Source of the DNA: Membranipora membranacea
Taxonomy: Eukaryota; Bryozoa; Gymnolaemata; Cheilostomatida; Membraniporidae
NCBI GenBank assembly: GCA_914767715.1
Contig: OU612071.1
Location: forward strand, 19,464,948 to 19,528,947
Reading direction: 5' to 3'
Length of the DNA: 64,000 bases
The notes under the pieces were generated by a model. That model was not told the origin of the DNA and did not search any database. It saw nothing but the letters and a program-made list of their open reading frames with translations. Below, piece after piece: positions 1 to 10,731 of this stretch. Position 1 is the first letter of the stretch. Each line of letters opens with the position of its first letter. The translations under genes were made by a program, and so were the position numbers.

Positions 1-1295
1 GGAAGAAATGTTTCACAAGAATTCTGGCTGAATAATCATCCGAATTGTATTTTGTCTTTTTCCCCGTGCAGAAGGTGCAATCTGCTATTAATCAATGGCC
101 ATCAATGAGAAGTTGTTTGAAACCTTGGTTGCCCTTTAAAACTCACATTAAAGTAGTTTATTCACTGCAGGGCGCAACATCAAAGTGATTCTGACTTAGA
201 TCTACAGCATTGAAAAATTTGCGCTGATGGATAAAAGAGATGGATCGAGATGCTCATCAACACACAAGGGCGGCTTCATGCTGCGAGGCCCGTCATGAGG
301 AAGTTGTACTAGAGAAGGCCTTGGAACAGCGCTTGACTCATGAGTTTTAGCTGATGACCTCTGTTGCGCAGTTGTATGCGTACAACTGTGTGTTGTAACC
401 TCCCTGACCCTTTCCAATGCACTTTTTTGCGCTTCCAATAGAAGATGCAAAGTTTACACCTGACTGTCCCTCAATTAATGGTTGTGGATAACACATGTTT
501 ATTTTCCGGTGGCTTATCATTGTTGGTAATGTATTGTTATAATATTTTATGCGGGAATACTAAGAACTCTATATACAAATACCTGAGTTCTGTTGATTAT
601 ATCCTCTCAGAGCCAACTACCACCGTAATCCTTAGTTTATATCCCTACCTAACGAACCTAGCTGAATATTAGAGTTGATACATTGAGAAATCTGGTATTA
701 CATAGACACAAAATTAGCATTGAACATTACAATTGATACAAAACTCACACATTATGGGGAATAGAAAATCCGATAGTGAGCAATAGTGAGCAATTATGAA
801 TGGTGACTAGTCGGGATGACAACTAGCTAAAATAAGAATGCCAAAATGATAATGGTATGTCTGATAAATGCAACTGAAATGAATATCTGATACAACAGAA
901 AGCAATGTCCACATGTTATGTAATGAGATGAAATGTAATGCATGTATCAGTAAGTTATTCAACTGTAGGAATATAAAAAAAAAGAACCACTTACAATATT
1001 GATCAGAGCTCTAGGCTAAAAGATGTATCCTTTCCAATGTCTGGGTGACTAGTGACAGTAAATGGGTGAAAAGGTGCTTTAAATGGGTAAATGGGTGAAA
1101 AAGCTTTCAACATTGTATTGAAAGCGATGACTCGCGGTTAGAAAGAAAGATTAATAGATGAAGCAGTACATTTATCATGAACGCAGTTTTAGAACAATGG
1201 TGGGCTTTGTCAATGCTATAACACCGATTACCAGACCCCTAACGCCAAGCGCAACTCCTACGGTTACACCCCAAACAGAATACGCAGTTTTCTCT
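1..1295. other. No recognised gene or repeat
   Basis: AT-rich sequence with only short open frames (for example 202-450 minus and 445-672 plus) that show no recognisable domain, splice architecture or low-complexity coding signature. I see nothing I can name here. Confidence 0.5.
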
Positions 1296-2232
1296 CTAGT
1301 CAGTGGTAGGTTGCTGTTGATGTGGAAGTAGGAGGACTAGTTTGTGTATGGGTCTGTCAAGAAGCTGACCATTGCCAAGATGCAGCTGCACCTTGCGTAC
1401 TAGACCATCTTTGCTTGGGTAGACTGCATTTACTAGCGAGAGCTTCCATTCACATCTTGGCTGATGCGATTCAGTGAGCAGCACAACATCTCCAGGCTGA
1501 AGGTTTGGCTGAGGGGATCTCCACTTCTGCCTAGATTGAAGATGATGCAGATATTCCTTTCTCCATCGTGAGCAGAATTGTTGAGATAGAAACTGCAACC
1601 GCCGCCATCTTTTCCTAGAGTACAGACCAGGCTCATCGAAGTCACCTGGTGGTGATGAGTGAGGTTGTCCTTTAATAGTAAGCAGCATGTTCTGAGTAAG
1701 TGGAAGAGGTTCTTTTGTGGTTTCTTGATTCAGCTGCTCTACTATTAGAGGTCTGGAGTTGATGATAGCCATACATTCATATAGTAGTGTCCGGAGACTA
1801 GCTGAGTTGAGTCGACATGATGATTGTTCCAGGAGAATGCCTTTCATGACATTCCTCACTGTTCTTATTAGTCTTTCCCAGCATCCGCCCATATGACTAG
1901 CGGAAGGAACGTTGAATTTGAATTGACAGTGCTTAGATTTCAAATAGGTTTGGGTATCGATATCCATCATATCTTCTAGTGATTTCTTGAATTCGTTTCT
2001 TGCTCCGACAAAGTTGGTACCCTGATCGAAAAGAAGTGTCTACACCAGTCCACTAATAGATGTGAAACAACCGAAACTGTTGATCAAGCTGTCAGTTGTC
2101 ATATCCTCTAGTAGTTCTAGATGAACGCCTCTGCTTGCTAAGCATGTGAAAATGAGTCCATACCTCTTGCTTTCCTTTCGTCCATCCTCACAGCTGTAAG
2201 AATCCACAACAAAGTAAACCGCGACATTGTGC
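1296..2232 (-). pseudogene. BEL/Pao retrotransposon integrase relic (integrase core plus C-terminal domain)
   Basis: The minus-strand translation shows the end of a BEL/Pao Pol polyprotein. The upstream part (about 2232-1970) has the integrase-core phrases YGLIFTCLASRGVHLE and FDQGTNFVGARNEF. This is followed by MGGCWERLIRTVRNV, the stretch that contains the catalytic Glu in this group, and then a C-terminal domain with LQPGDVVLL of the kind found after BEL/Pao integrases (DUF5641-like). An in-frame TAG at 2042-2040 interrupts the core between SGLV and TLLFDQG. No protease, RT, RNase H or LTR was found beside it, so this is a truncated dead copy. Assignment to BEL/Pao rather than Ty3/gypsy rests on the WERLIR and DQGTNF phrasing recalled from the family. 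Confidence 0.85.
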
Positions 2233-2239
2233 CTAGTAT

Positions 2240-2598
2240 ATTATTATCAAATTAATCAAATTATACGCTTGTCAATTATGTAAAAAAAATAACTAATCTG
2301 CGGTTCTCGTTTATGGCTACCAAAAAATCTATCATGCTGCTGCAAAAGTAATTAAAAATCCAATTTAGCACTCACAGATTTCTAATCTGATCTCTCGCTG
2401 AACTTCTGCCTCTAAATATGGACCAAAATTAATTGGGTTTACAGGTCAGCCCGCACCTAACCCAACAGGATTACTGTCATTTTTTACCACTTAGTATTCA
2501 AAAACATCAAAACATAAAAGATCAAGTGAACGTCATCTGGCTCTATCGATTCAGTTATGTGTAGAAAACCATAGAGTCAAGATGTGAAAACCAATATT
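2240..2598. other. Unassigned spacer
   Basis: No coding signal or repeat recognised between the BEL/Pao relic and the hAT-like element. Confidence 0.4.
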
Positions 2599-2608
2599 AA
2601 CCAGGAAT

Positions 2609-3492
2609 TAGGGCTGGAACGGATCAGGGTTAGGCAACCTCGGACCGGATATCGGATCGGTCGATAAATTCAACCTCGGATCGGATCCGGATAACGCGTA
2701 CAAACGCTTAGTCCAAGCAGCTGTACTTTTGCACCATAATATACAGTTAAGGTCATTGAATACAAGGATAAACAGTGTCAACAAAATTTTCCCTGAACCA
2801 TTACCCTAATTTAAATGCGCATGTATCTGCTTGGATATATTACTTTACAAGGACCAACTTATCACTCAAGCAGCCACGGTGCAAGGTTCACACAAACAGT
2901 TTATTTGAAAGTATCATTTAATGAGTACAAAGATCTCTTGACTCAATTTGCCAGGATCACTCAAACCCCGATGTTTGTAATCACTGAGTTTGAACAAACT
3001 CCCTGCTCATATGTCCCAAGCTCTCTGCTGTGATTAGGATAGGAATTGTCCTCCTACTTTGAAGAAGAGGATAACTTTGTACATTAAACTAGATAGTTTG
3101 TTACAGGGAACATCATTGGACAAAAATCAAGTCGTTATTCACAACGATCTGAGTAAAGATGCTTCTCTCAATTTCAGCAGAAAAACACATCCATCAAATT
3201 TAAGCAGCAACTATAATATAATTAGCTATGAAAATAAGATAGGTATTGATTGCCTACCTATCACCACTGAGTGCTTTCAGCCAAACTCCATTATCTAATC
3301 TGAACCACAAATTAATGACTATCATACTTCTTTTCTTGTCATTTTTAGTGAGATAAATGATGCTAAGGAAGTGTTGATTAAAAACATATCATCTCGGATC
3401 AGACTTAACACATATCCAATCCGGTTTGTGGTTGAATCCGAGGTCAAATATCCGAAATTCAACTCCAACCTCAAGAGGTCGTTCCACCCCAA
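2609..3492. mobile_element. Non-autonomous hAT-like DNA transposon, 884 bp
   Basis: Flanked by the direct repeat CCAGGAAT (2601-2608 and 3493-3500), an 8-bp target-site duplication as expected for hAT transposases. The termini are imperfect inverted repeats: TAGGGCTGGAACGG at the left and, on the opposite strand, TTGGGGTGGAACGA at the right. Just inside each end lie CGGAT/GGATCGG-type motifs (about 2640-2700 and 3390-3460) in inverted arrangement, perhaps subterminal transposase binding sites. The interior has only short open frames with no transposase similarity, so mobility would need a transposase in trans. Confidence 0.8.
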
Positions 3493-3500
3493 CCAGGAAT

Positions 3501-4125
3501 ACACCAGAGATACGTCAATTTTTAACTTTTAATTCTGATTTAAACTCTAATTTTTCAATGGTATACATAATTTGAAGCTTATTGTTTTATAACTACATTG
3601 TAAATGAATTTTCTTGGAAAAACCATTTCAATTTCGTATTTGATAATAATTGATCATAATTTGATTAGTGATACTCGTGTTTTTTAAACAATTAAAGGTT
3701 TCACGCACTTTAAATGGAATATCAAATATTATGGATAACAGACAAAATAAAGAAATCGTAGTTCAGTGAACTTTGTCTAGATAATTCTAGTTATAAGAGT
3801 TCTACACCTAACCCAAACGGCTAAAGTTCATAGATAACTTTATAGTGAAACCTTATGACAATAAGGAAAATCATAAATCATTCACAAACGTTGAGCTTAA
3901 TTACTGATAAAGTCTTTCGCTCAATCAAGGAACTGTGGATCCACATCAACACAGTTAAAAACACTATACGGACTTGTGTTACACACAGGTTATGCTTATA
4001 TAACACAAGATAACCAAGATTCATTACTAACGGTATTCTGCAGAATCGAATCATCAAACGTACATCAACTGTCATCAAACAAGGCTAAAACAATAAGGGC
4101 AGTTCGTATAAACGGAGCTGTTTTC
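3501..4125. other. Spacer, possibly LINE 5' leader
   Basis: No gene recognised. The stretch precedes the 74-bp tandem repeats and LINE ORF1, so part of it may belong to the LINE 5' untranslated region. The element's 5' boundary cannot be set from this window. Confidence 0.3.
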
Positions 4126-4310
4126 TGTGTAACATTGTCACAGCACAGCATTATCACAACGTCTCAACGGAAACAGATAGATACTTGCATTAACGGATCT
4201 GTGTAACATTGTCACAGCACAGCATCATCGCAACGCCTCAACGGAAACAGATAGATATTTGCATTAACGGATCTGTGTAACATTGTCATAGTACAGCATT
4301 CTCACGGCAT
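4126..4310 (+). repeat. 74-bp tandem repeat upstream of LINE ORF1
   Basis: Units begin with TGTGTAACATTGTCAYAG at 4126, 4200 and 4274, giving an exact 74-bp period. The first two copies are nearly identical and the third is partial. They lie about 590 bp upstream of the ORF1 start at 4899, in the same orientation. Some LINE families carry tandem monomers in their 5' leader that act as promoters; that role here is inference from position. Confidence 0.75.
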
Positions 4311-4898
4311 AAAGGTTGAAATTAACAGTCGGGATTGCTCGTTCTCATATTGAACCACGCAAATATCACAGCAATCACCTCAAACAAATACAGAATAACA
4401 TACAGTACAAGGACTAAACTCGATACAGCTAGGATACTAATTGGATTGCATCACTCATACTGCAGTTGATCATCAAAGAATCTTCCTAGCTTCAGACTGT
4501 CAGCTAAGTACAATACAATATTAATTGAGGTCAATCATAACAAACTCTCAGTGTGTTAATGAACTTCGACTGGTATCACATAACCAGACAGCAATGACCC
4601 AATATACCACAGTTACAAATAAAGAAGATTTTGTTCATTGTGCGTACACACTGCATTGTTTATACACACATTAAAGTTTGGAGTTGTCTTATGACAAGAT
4701 AACCTTTTATGTATTTTCACTACTGTGTGCATTGCTATTGAGGTATTAAGATCTATTTTGGAACAAGGGACAATTTTTTTAGATTTCATAGTTTTTATTT
4801 AAAAACTGAATTCGACAGAGCCAGGTAAATCAAAACAAAATTGCAGTTTAAATCAAACACCAAGTTCACCGGCAACTACATCCAACACACCAGATCAC

Positions 4899-5441
4899 AT
4901 GCCATCTATTAGAAAAACAGCTCGTCCAAACAACTTCAACCCCAAGCACTGCATCGTAATAAGTATCAACAAGTCATCAAAAACCTACCAAAACTATAAT
5001 CAAGACAACATCAGACGTGAGATTAACCGTGAATTCGGCCCAACCATCATAGAAAACATAACGACCTACAATTTCAAGACAGAATCTCCAAAAATTATGC
5101 TGCACCTTCGCGATAAAAAGACAGTGACCAAGTTGATAAACACTTGGAATACATTACTATTTGAAAATTCGCAAGTAAGAAAGACAATCAATCCAGAATC
5201 AGCAAGAGTCAACACTGGTATGCTGAGAGGCATTCCTTCTGATGCTGATGATGAACTTGTAATAAAAGAGATATCACAGAATTTCCCCAACTCTTCAGCT
5301 ATAAGGATTTACAAAGGGGAAAAGAAAATGCGCATCTTTAAAGTAAAGTTTGACACTCAGGACCAATACAACAAGGTCCTCAGTCAAGGTATGATTTTAG
5401 ACTCACTTAAACTTAAATGCCATTTTGAAAAACTTCTATGA
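4899..5441 (+). CDS. LINE ORF1-like protein (180 aa)
   Basis: An intact 180-codon frame directly upstream of an endonuclease frame, the usual ORF1-ORF2 order of APE-type LINEs. The sequence is basic and Asn/Lys-rich in the first 35 residues. Two segments then look like RNA-binding folds: around residues 55-75 (PKIMLHLRDKKTVTKLI) and 103-180 (MLRGIPSDADDELVIKEI then FKVKFDTQDQYNKVL), with the beta-alpha pattern of RRM-type ORF1 proteins. No zinc knuckle is visible. The expected role is RNA chaperone or particle protein in retrotransposition. The stop codon overlaps the ORF2 start as ATGA (5438-5441). The domain assignment is by pattern only. Confidence 0.65.
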   Translation: MPSIRKTARPNNFNPKHCIVISINKSSKTYQNYNQDNIRREINREFGPTIIENITTYNFKTESPKIMLHLRDKKTVTKLINTWNTLLFENSQVRKTINPESARVNTGMLRGIPSDADDELVIKEISQNFPNSSAIRIYKGEKKMRIFKVKFDTQDQYNKVLSQGMILDSLKLKCHFEKLL

Positions 5442-6150
5442 TGGCAATGAATTTTCATAGCGCATATCTTAATATCCGTGGATTGGCAAGCAAACTGGAA
5501 GAGGTTCGTTTAATTCTTAGTGATCACAAATTTAGTATACTGTGTTTGGCTGAAACATTTTTGAATGAAAATGATAACAGCTGCCTATATGAGGTACCAG
5601 GATATACGATGATAAGAAGGGATAGGCTCTGTAACAATGGTGGGGGATTACTCTGCTATGTCCATGATTCACTGGTCATTGAACATCTGGAAAACTTAGA
5701 TCTTTACATAGATGAGAGTATAACAGTCAAGGTCAGACCCAGAAGCCAAAAGATTTTTCGGTCACATACTTATATAGACCTCCCCAATCAAAAGCATCAT
5801 GGAACACAGACTTTTCAGAGTTTGTCGAGCGTTATTATGGTTTGAACGATGAAATTACAATATTTGGTGATTTCAATATTGATTTGCTGAATCCAACTTC
5901 GAAAAACAGGTGGTTAGATAATGTTACCTCTCCACTACTGTTGAATCAACTTATATCTGAACCCACTCGCATAACTAATTCATCAAGGACACTAATTGAC
6001 CACATCTATTCAAGTAAAAGTGACAATATTGCTAAATCTGGTGTCATCAAATATTCACTGAGTGATCATTTCATGATAGTAGCTTCAAGAGAGATTGATA
6101 GAAGTGTCAAAATATCTAAACAAAGATGTAAGGTAACATTTTTGAACGTC
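5438..6150 (+). pseudogene. LINE ORF2 fragment: AP-like endonuclease, frameshifted and 3'-truncated
   Basis: The start ATG overlaps the ORF1 stop (ATGA). The N-terminal part shows AYLNIRGLASKLEEVRLIL, then FSILCLAETFL with the metal-binding Glu, then GGGLLCYVHDSL, all typical of exonuclease-endonuclease-phosphatase domains of CR1/L2/Jockey-type LINEs. A one-base frameshift near 5750 moves the reading into the frame at 5842, which carries ITIFGDFNIDLL and the terminal SDHFMIV (the catalytic SDH). After about codon 105 of that frame the LINE similarity stops, and the reading passes without a stop into Gag-like sequence near 6130-6160. No reverse transcriptase of this LINE follows, so the element keeps its 5' half and lacks its 3' half. 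Confidence 0.8.
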
Positions 6151-6534
6151 ACGGCAATCACATCTAAAACCTCTGATACGTCTCTGCAGCAAGTAATACA
6201 GGAATCCGTCGCTAGAGAGATTCAGATTGCTATATCGGCCATCACTGCTGTGCCCCAGAGACAAAACAATTTCCGTAACAATTACAACCAGACAAGAAAC
6301 AACGGATATGGTGGTGGTAGTCCTAGAAATGGTGGTGGTAGCCGTAGTGGAACATACATAACAGACTGTCCAAGATGTGGTAAGTCACACATGAGTAATG
6401 CTTGTTTTGCTTTTGGTCAGACCTGCAGGGGCTGTGGGAGGATAGGGCACTTTCAGTCCCGCTGTCTTTTTGGTGGTGCTGGACCACAGTCTCGTGGTGG
6501 AGCCGCCGCTGCTGCGGGAGGTTCTACACAATAG
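6150..6534 (+). pseudogene. Gag C-terminal fragment with two zinc knuckles
   Basis: The C-terminal 127 or so codons of the fused frame have an alanine/glutamine-containing helix, an Asn/Gly-rich linker (NNGYGGGSPRNGGGSRSG) and two retroviral-type zinc knuckles: C-P-R-C-G-K-S-H-X4-C (CX2CX3HX4C) and C-R-G-C-G-R-I-G-H-X4-C (CX2CX4HX4C). This is the nucleocapsid part that binds genomic RNA during packaging. The capsid and matrix regions are missing. The frame ends at TAG 6532-6534 and the same frame stays open into the protease, so this stop would be the Gag-Pol boundary. Confidence 0.8.
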
Positions 6535-6540
6535 CAATCA
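6529..6540 (+). promoter_or_regulatory. Candidate stop-codon readthrough site at the Gag-protease junction
   Basis: The sequence reads CAA-TAG-CAA-TCA. TAG followed by CARYYA is the tobacco-mosaic-type leaky stop context. Gag and protease lie in the same frame (frame of 5842 and 6565) on either side of the stop, which is the arrangement needed for readthrough rather than frameshifting. The match is seen directly; use as a readthrough signal is inference. Confidence 0.5.
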
Positions 6541-7455
6541 GCGGGCCCTGTCCGTGTCGGCTGTTTGGTTTCTTTGTCTGAATGTTTAGTCCAGGTTTCC
6601 TTTGGAGGAGGTGCCAAACAGGCTTTGCTAGACACAGGGGCTCAAGCGTCATGCATCACGGCAAAATCATTAGGAATTATGATACCTAACTATCAGTTAT
6701 TATTAGCACCCTGTAGCACTCCTACAATAAGTGGCGTAGGAAATATTGAAATTCCAATATAAGGTATTATACAACTAGAATTTAGCATAGGTAAGGTTAG
6801 CTGTTCCCAGTTTTTTCATGTCGCTGATTTCATGAAATACGATATTATATTAGGTATAGATTTTATGGAATCCCATAATGGATGTATAACATATAACAAT
6901 AGTAGGGGTACGTTATATTTAGAGGGACAGTTTGCCACTAGCATTCAAAGAGTTTCCAGTAAAACCACGCCGCAACTATCCTTACTTGCCCTTGAGGAAC
7001 TGGTTGTCCCTGCTCATAGTCACGTGGCATGTCCTGCTAAACTTTCCAGTAGCGAATCGGTCAACAGTATGCTCATGGCCGAACCTATCATCATAGATCA
7101 GGATCAGTTTATTGAGTGTAAGGGTAGCACATGTATCATAGAGGCTGAAAATCCCTTGTATCATATATCTAACCATGGTGATAGTGATCTAATAATACCT
7201 GCTGGGAATCCCATAGCAAGGCTTTCCCCTATAGCTAATGACCTTGTATCGATAAACATTCTTGAGTTGAATGATAATAACAATAGTAAACAGGGAAATC
7301 CCATTCAAGTCAGTGCGGCTAAGATTGACACTAATCATAACAAAACAGATAAATTAGCAGAACTAGGCATTGACCTAAGTACGTCATGCCTGTCAGAAGT
7401 TGAAAAACTAGAGCTTACATTTATCATTAGTGATAATCATGACATCTTGGGCTGA
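6535..7455 (+). pseudogene. Ty3/gypsy aspartic protease and linker region, with one in-frame stop
   Basis: The protease active-site phrase ALLDTGAQASCIT lies near 6615-6660 and the later flap/core phrase DIILGIDFM near 6840-6870. Between them a TAA at 6760-6762 interrupts the otherwise continuous frame. After the protease the frame runs through a linker of about 180 residues with no domain I recognise. Near 7430-7455 the reading changes frame to the RT ORF, at a phrase resembling the usual QDIF-type segment upstream of gypsy RT, so a small indel is likely. Expected role when intact: cleavage of the Gag-Pol polyprotein. Confidence 0.75.
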
Positions 7456-9535
7456 ATTAGGATGTACAAACTTGCATAGCCACAAAATTGATACTGGAGA
7501 TGCCATTCCTGTCAGGTCGTTCCCTTATAAATCATCTCCAGAAATAAAACAAGAGATAACACGGCAGGTCAAAGAACTGCTAGACCTAGGTATCATTTAT
7601 GAAAATGATGACTGCCAATGGTGCAGCCCGATAGTGATGTGCAAGAAAGCGGATGGTGTATCATGGCGAATGGCAGTAGATTACCGCAAAATCAATGCAG
7701 TCACAAAACCAATGATTTGGCCATTACCAAACTTCACAGAGGTCGTTGAAACCTTAGCTCATGCTAAAGCGAAGGTATTCAGTGTGTTAGACCTCAAAGG
7801 TGCTTTCTATCAAGTTCCACTGGACCCTGAAACCAAAGAAAAATCAAGTTTTATTACTCATGACGGAGTGTACACCTTTAATAGGTGTAGCTTTGGACTA
7901 ACGAATATGCCCATGTCATTCCAAGCTGTGATGTCTAAGACGTTGAAAGGCATAAGCTGGAAGCATTGTCTGGCATTTATCGACGATATCATTGTATTTT
8001 CTGAGACCTGGGATGATCATAAAACACACCTAAAACAAGTGTTTGACCGCTTGGAGCAGGCTAACCTGAAACTGCATCCAGACATGAATATTGATAAAGT
8101 TAGAGCGGTGCTTGAATTTCCAATTCCAACTTGTGTGAGGGATGTAAGGTCTTTCCTTGGCATTGCTAACTACTATTCGAGATTCATATCAAAGTACAGC
8201 ACTATAGCTAATCCACTGCATGAACTCCTAACCCTGAAAAAGGATGAGGATTTTGTGTGGCAAGATAAACATCAGGCAGCATTTGTAAGTATAAGGGAAG
8301 CACTGATATCAGCACCAATATTGACATTACCAAATCCTGACCATAAACCTGTGGTTTACACTGATGCTTCTGACACTGCAATTGGCTACATTTTGGGCCA
8401 GGTTGATTCAAATGGAGCAGAAACTGTTATTGAATATGGTGGGCGATCATATAGAGGGGCTGAGCAAAGTTATTCTATAACACACAAGGAGGGACTAGCC
8501 CTGGTTACAGCAGTAGAGAAATACAAACATTACCTTGCAGATAAACACTTTTTGGTGCTCACTGACCACATTAGCCTCAAATGGTTGAAAAGCATAAAGG
8601 ACACTAAGGGCAGACTAGGTTGCTGGTCACTATTGCTTGAGCCGTACAACTATGACATCAAACACAAAAGTGGGAAAACTAATACCAATGCTGATTGCTT
8701 TTCCAGGAGGCCTTATGAGCAAACAGAACCACAAACACCGCTTGACCTTGTTGACAACCTCTCTGTGCTCACCACAATTTTGGGTAAATCAGACATTAAA
8801 GGTGAATCACAAGCAGACAAACAAAGTAGGGGGCCTGCTAAATACACATACGATATAGAATATGGGTGCAAAAGCATTAATACAATAACAGCAGCTGCTG
8901 TTGATTTCATAGACATTTCAAAGGATCAAAAGGGTGATCCAGCTTTAATACCATACTTTGAGTACCTAGTTGATAGTAAAGTACCAATTGATGACAAGAC
9001 TGGGAGACTTGTTAGTTCAAGATCAAAGGACATGGTCATTTCTGATGGGGTGCTTTACAACATTTATCAACCAAGGGGTAGGAATATGAATATAATGAAA
9101 CAATTGGTAATCCCATCAAATCTAAAAACAACAGTAATGAAATCATACCACGGTAGTCACATGGCTGGTCATCAAGGGATTGACCGCACCTACCAACTGA
9201 TTAGGAGAAAATATTTTTGGCAGTCCATGTATCAGGATGTGGTCAACTATGTAAAAACATGTGAAATTTGTCAGCAAAGCAAGAGAAATTTTAGGAAGGA
9301 CAAAATACCTCCATTACAGCCATTACCAGTTGCGGAACCATTTGGCAGAATTCATATGGACTTTTTAGGCCCTATCAAAGATGTAGATGGCTACAAACAC
9401 ATACTATTTATAGTAGATTCATTCACAAAATGGCCAGAATGCTTCCCTTTGAAAACCCAGGAAGCCACTGAAGTATCAAGAATACTATACAATGAGATCA
9501 TAAATGCCGTTATGGTGCGCCATCTGCTATTGTGA
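7430..9535 (+). pseudogene. Ty3/gypsy Pol: reverse transcriptase, RNase H, integrase N-terminus
   Basis: A 701-codon frame. RT motifs: SPIVMCKKADG, WRMAVDYRKIN, FSVLDLKGAFYQV, FGLTNMPMSFQ and the catalytic LAFIDDIIVF. The connection region is shortened: residues that normally link the palm to the thumb (the cysteine and LGH-type segment after LKLHP) are absent, and the sequence jumps straight to DMNIDKVRAVLEFP. RNase H: VVYTDASDTAIGYILGQ, HKEGLALV, VLTDHISLKWL and NTNADCFSR. Integrase: HHCC zinc finger (H-G-S-H-M-A-G-H ... C-E-I-C) and the first catalytic Asp in HMDFLGPI. The frame then runs out at 9508-9535 because of an indel, and the integrase continues in the frame at 9532. Confidence 0.85.
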
Positions 9536-9960
9536 CTGACAAAGCTCAGAACTTTATGTCCACTCTGCTGACAGAGTTATGTAAATTATTCCAGATCAAG
9601 AAAATTAATACCACACCGTACCATCCCCAAACAAATTCTGCTTGCGAGCGAATGAATTCTACTATTATAACACAGCTTAGGGCTATGACTAACAAAAATC
9701 AGCAGAACTGGCCAGAGCTGTTGCCAAGCATTATGGCAGCCTACAGAGCAACCCCTGCGACATAATCTACTCTATTTTCCCCATCACAGCTGGTTTTTGG
9801 TAAGGAGATGAGTTTCCCTGTAGATAATGAGCTGCTGCCTGTGTCACCACGGGGTCCAGATTATTCTGCTTACATGAATGGCCTTATATCAAACTTGGAA
9901 TGTGCTCGTGAAGTGGCGAAAGGAAATATCCTGTCAGCCCAGAGAGTTTACAAATCACAA
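9508..9960 (+). pseudogene. Ty3/gypsy integrase core, continued, broken
   Basis: After the frameshift near 9508 the integrase core resumes: the second catalytic Asp lies in IVTDKAQNFM (9523-9558), with TPYHPQTNSACERMNSTI and its catalytic Glu following near 9610-9665. The PAYRATP-like segment MAAYRATPAT is interrupted by TAA at 9763-9765, after which SPSQLVFGKEM continues in the same frame to about 9960. A further indel then shifts reading to the frame beginning upstream of 9960. Confidence 0.8.
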
Positions 9961-10531
9961 TAATGATCTAGCCAACAACGCAGAGCTACCTAAATTCACT
10001 CCTGGAGACCGTGTTTGGTTATACTGTTCTAGAACGGAACCTGGTCTCACACCAAAGCTGTGCAAAAGGTGGCTTTGGCCATACATGATTATATCAGCGT
10101 ATTCAAACTGCACCTATACACTACGTAGATGTAGCGATCTTAAACTCGTGAAGGGGCGAGTCAACGCGCTTCGACTCAAACCATTTTACAGCTCAAATAT
10201 CATACCAGAAGTTCCTGATATCAATGTACACAACCCTGTCAATTCTGACCAGTTTGATTCTAAGCCAACGCCCACACCTGCTAACTTGACGCAAGAGATG
10301 CCTGCGCCTGTTTCTACCCCGCAACCGGTCGCAGTGGGTAGTCCGGGTCAGACAGCTGAATTCTATATTGTTGAATGTTTACTTGGTTCATTTGTAAAGA
10401 AGGGTACAAGGTACTTTAAAGTGAAGTGGAAGGGTTATAAAGATAGAACATGGGAACCAGCAGATAATATCCCAGATAGTCTAATTGCAGATTATTATGC
10501 CAGAAAGGGAAAGAAAAGCCCCAAAATCTGA
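9960..10531 (+). pseudogene. Ty3/gypsy integrase C-terminus with chromodomain
   Basis: The open part of this frame contains the integrase C-terminal KFTPGDRVWLY segment and a GPY/F-like region, a proline-rich linker, and then a chromodomain at the end: EFYIVECLL, then YFKVKWKGY and TWEPADNI. The aromatic-cage pattern (Y, W and W/E) is visible. Chromodomains on gypsy integrases direct insertion to marked chromatin in chromoviruses. The last residues are Lys-rich (KGKKSPKI), followed by an A/G-rich stretch at 10531-10580 that could contain the polypurine tract. Confidence 0.8.
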
Positions 10532-10731
10532 AGAAAAAAAAAGAAAAGAAAAAGAGAGAAAACGAAACAAAATCGAAGGTGAATTTAGTTTGAAGCAATG
10601 TCTAGCGAGAAGGGAAGAGTTTGGTAATGCAGTGGTGACCTTAGAATTGCTGAAAAAAAAGAGATCATTTTTACATGCATTACATCATAATCACTTATTA
10701 GTTCTAGCATTATTATTCAACCATTAGTCTA

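Larger units (their letters stand above)
6150..10560 (+). mobile_element. 5'-truncated Ty3/gypsy retrotransposon with chromodomain
   Basis: The order of domains is Gag zinc knuckles, protease, reverse transcriptase, RNase H, HHCC-DDE integrase and C-terminal chromodomain, the Ty3/gypsy (chromovirus-like) order. The left end is abrupt: there is no LTR, primer-binding site or N-terminal Gag, and the element is joined to a LINE endonuclease fragment. The reading is broken by a TAA at 6760-6762, a frame change near 7430-7455, an internal deletion in RT near 8080, a frame change near 9508, a TAA at 9763-9765 and a further frame change near 9950-9965. I could not delimit a 3' LTR. It is an old, non-autonomous copy. 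Confidence 0.85.
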
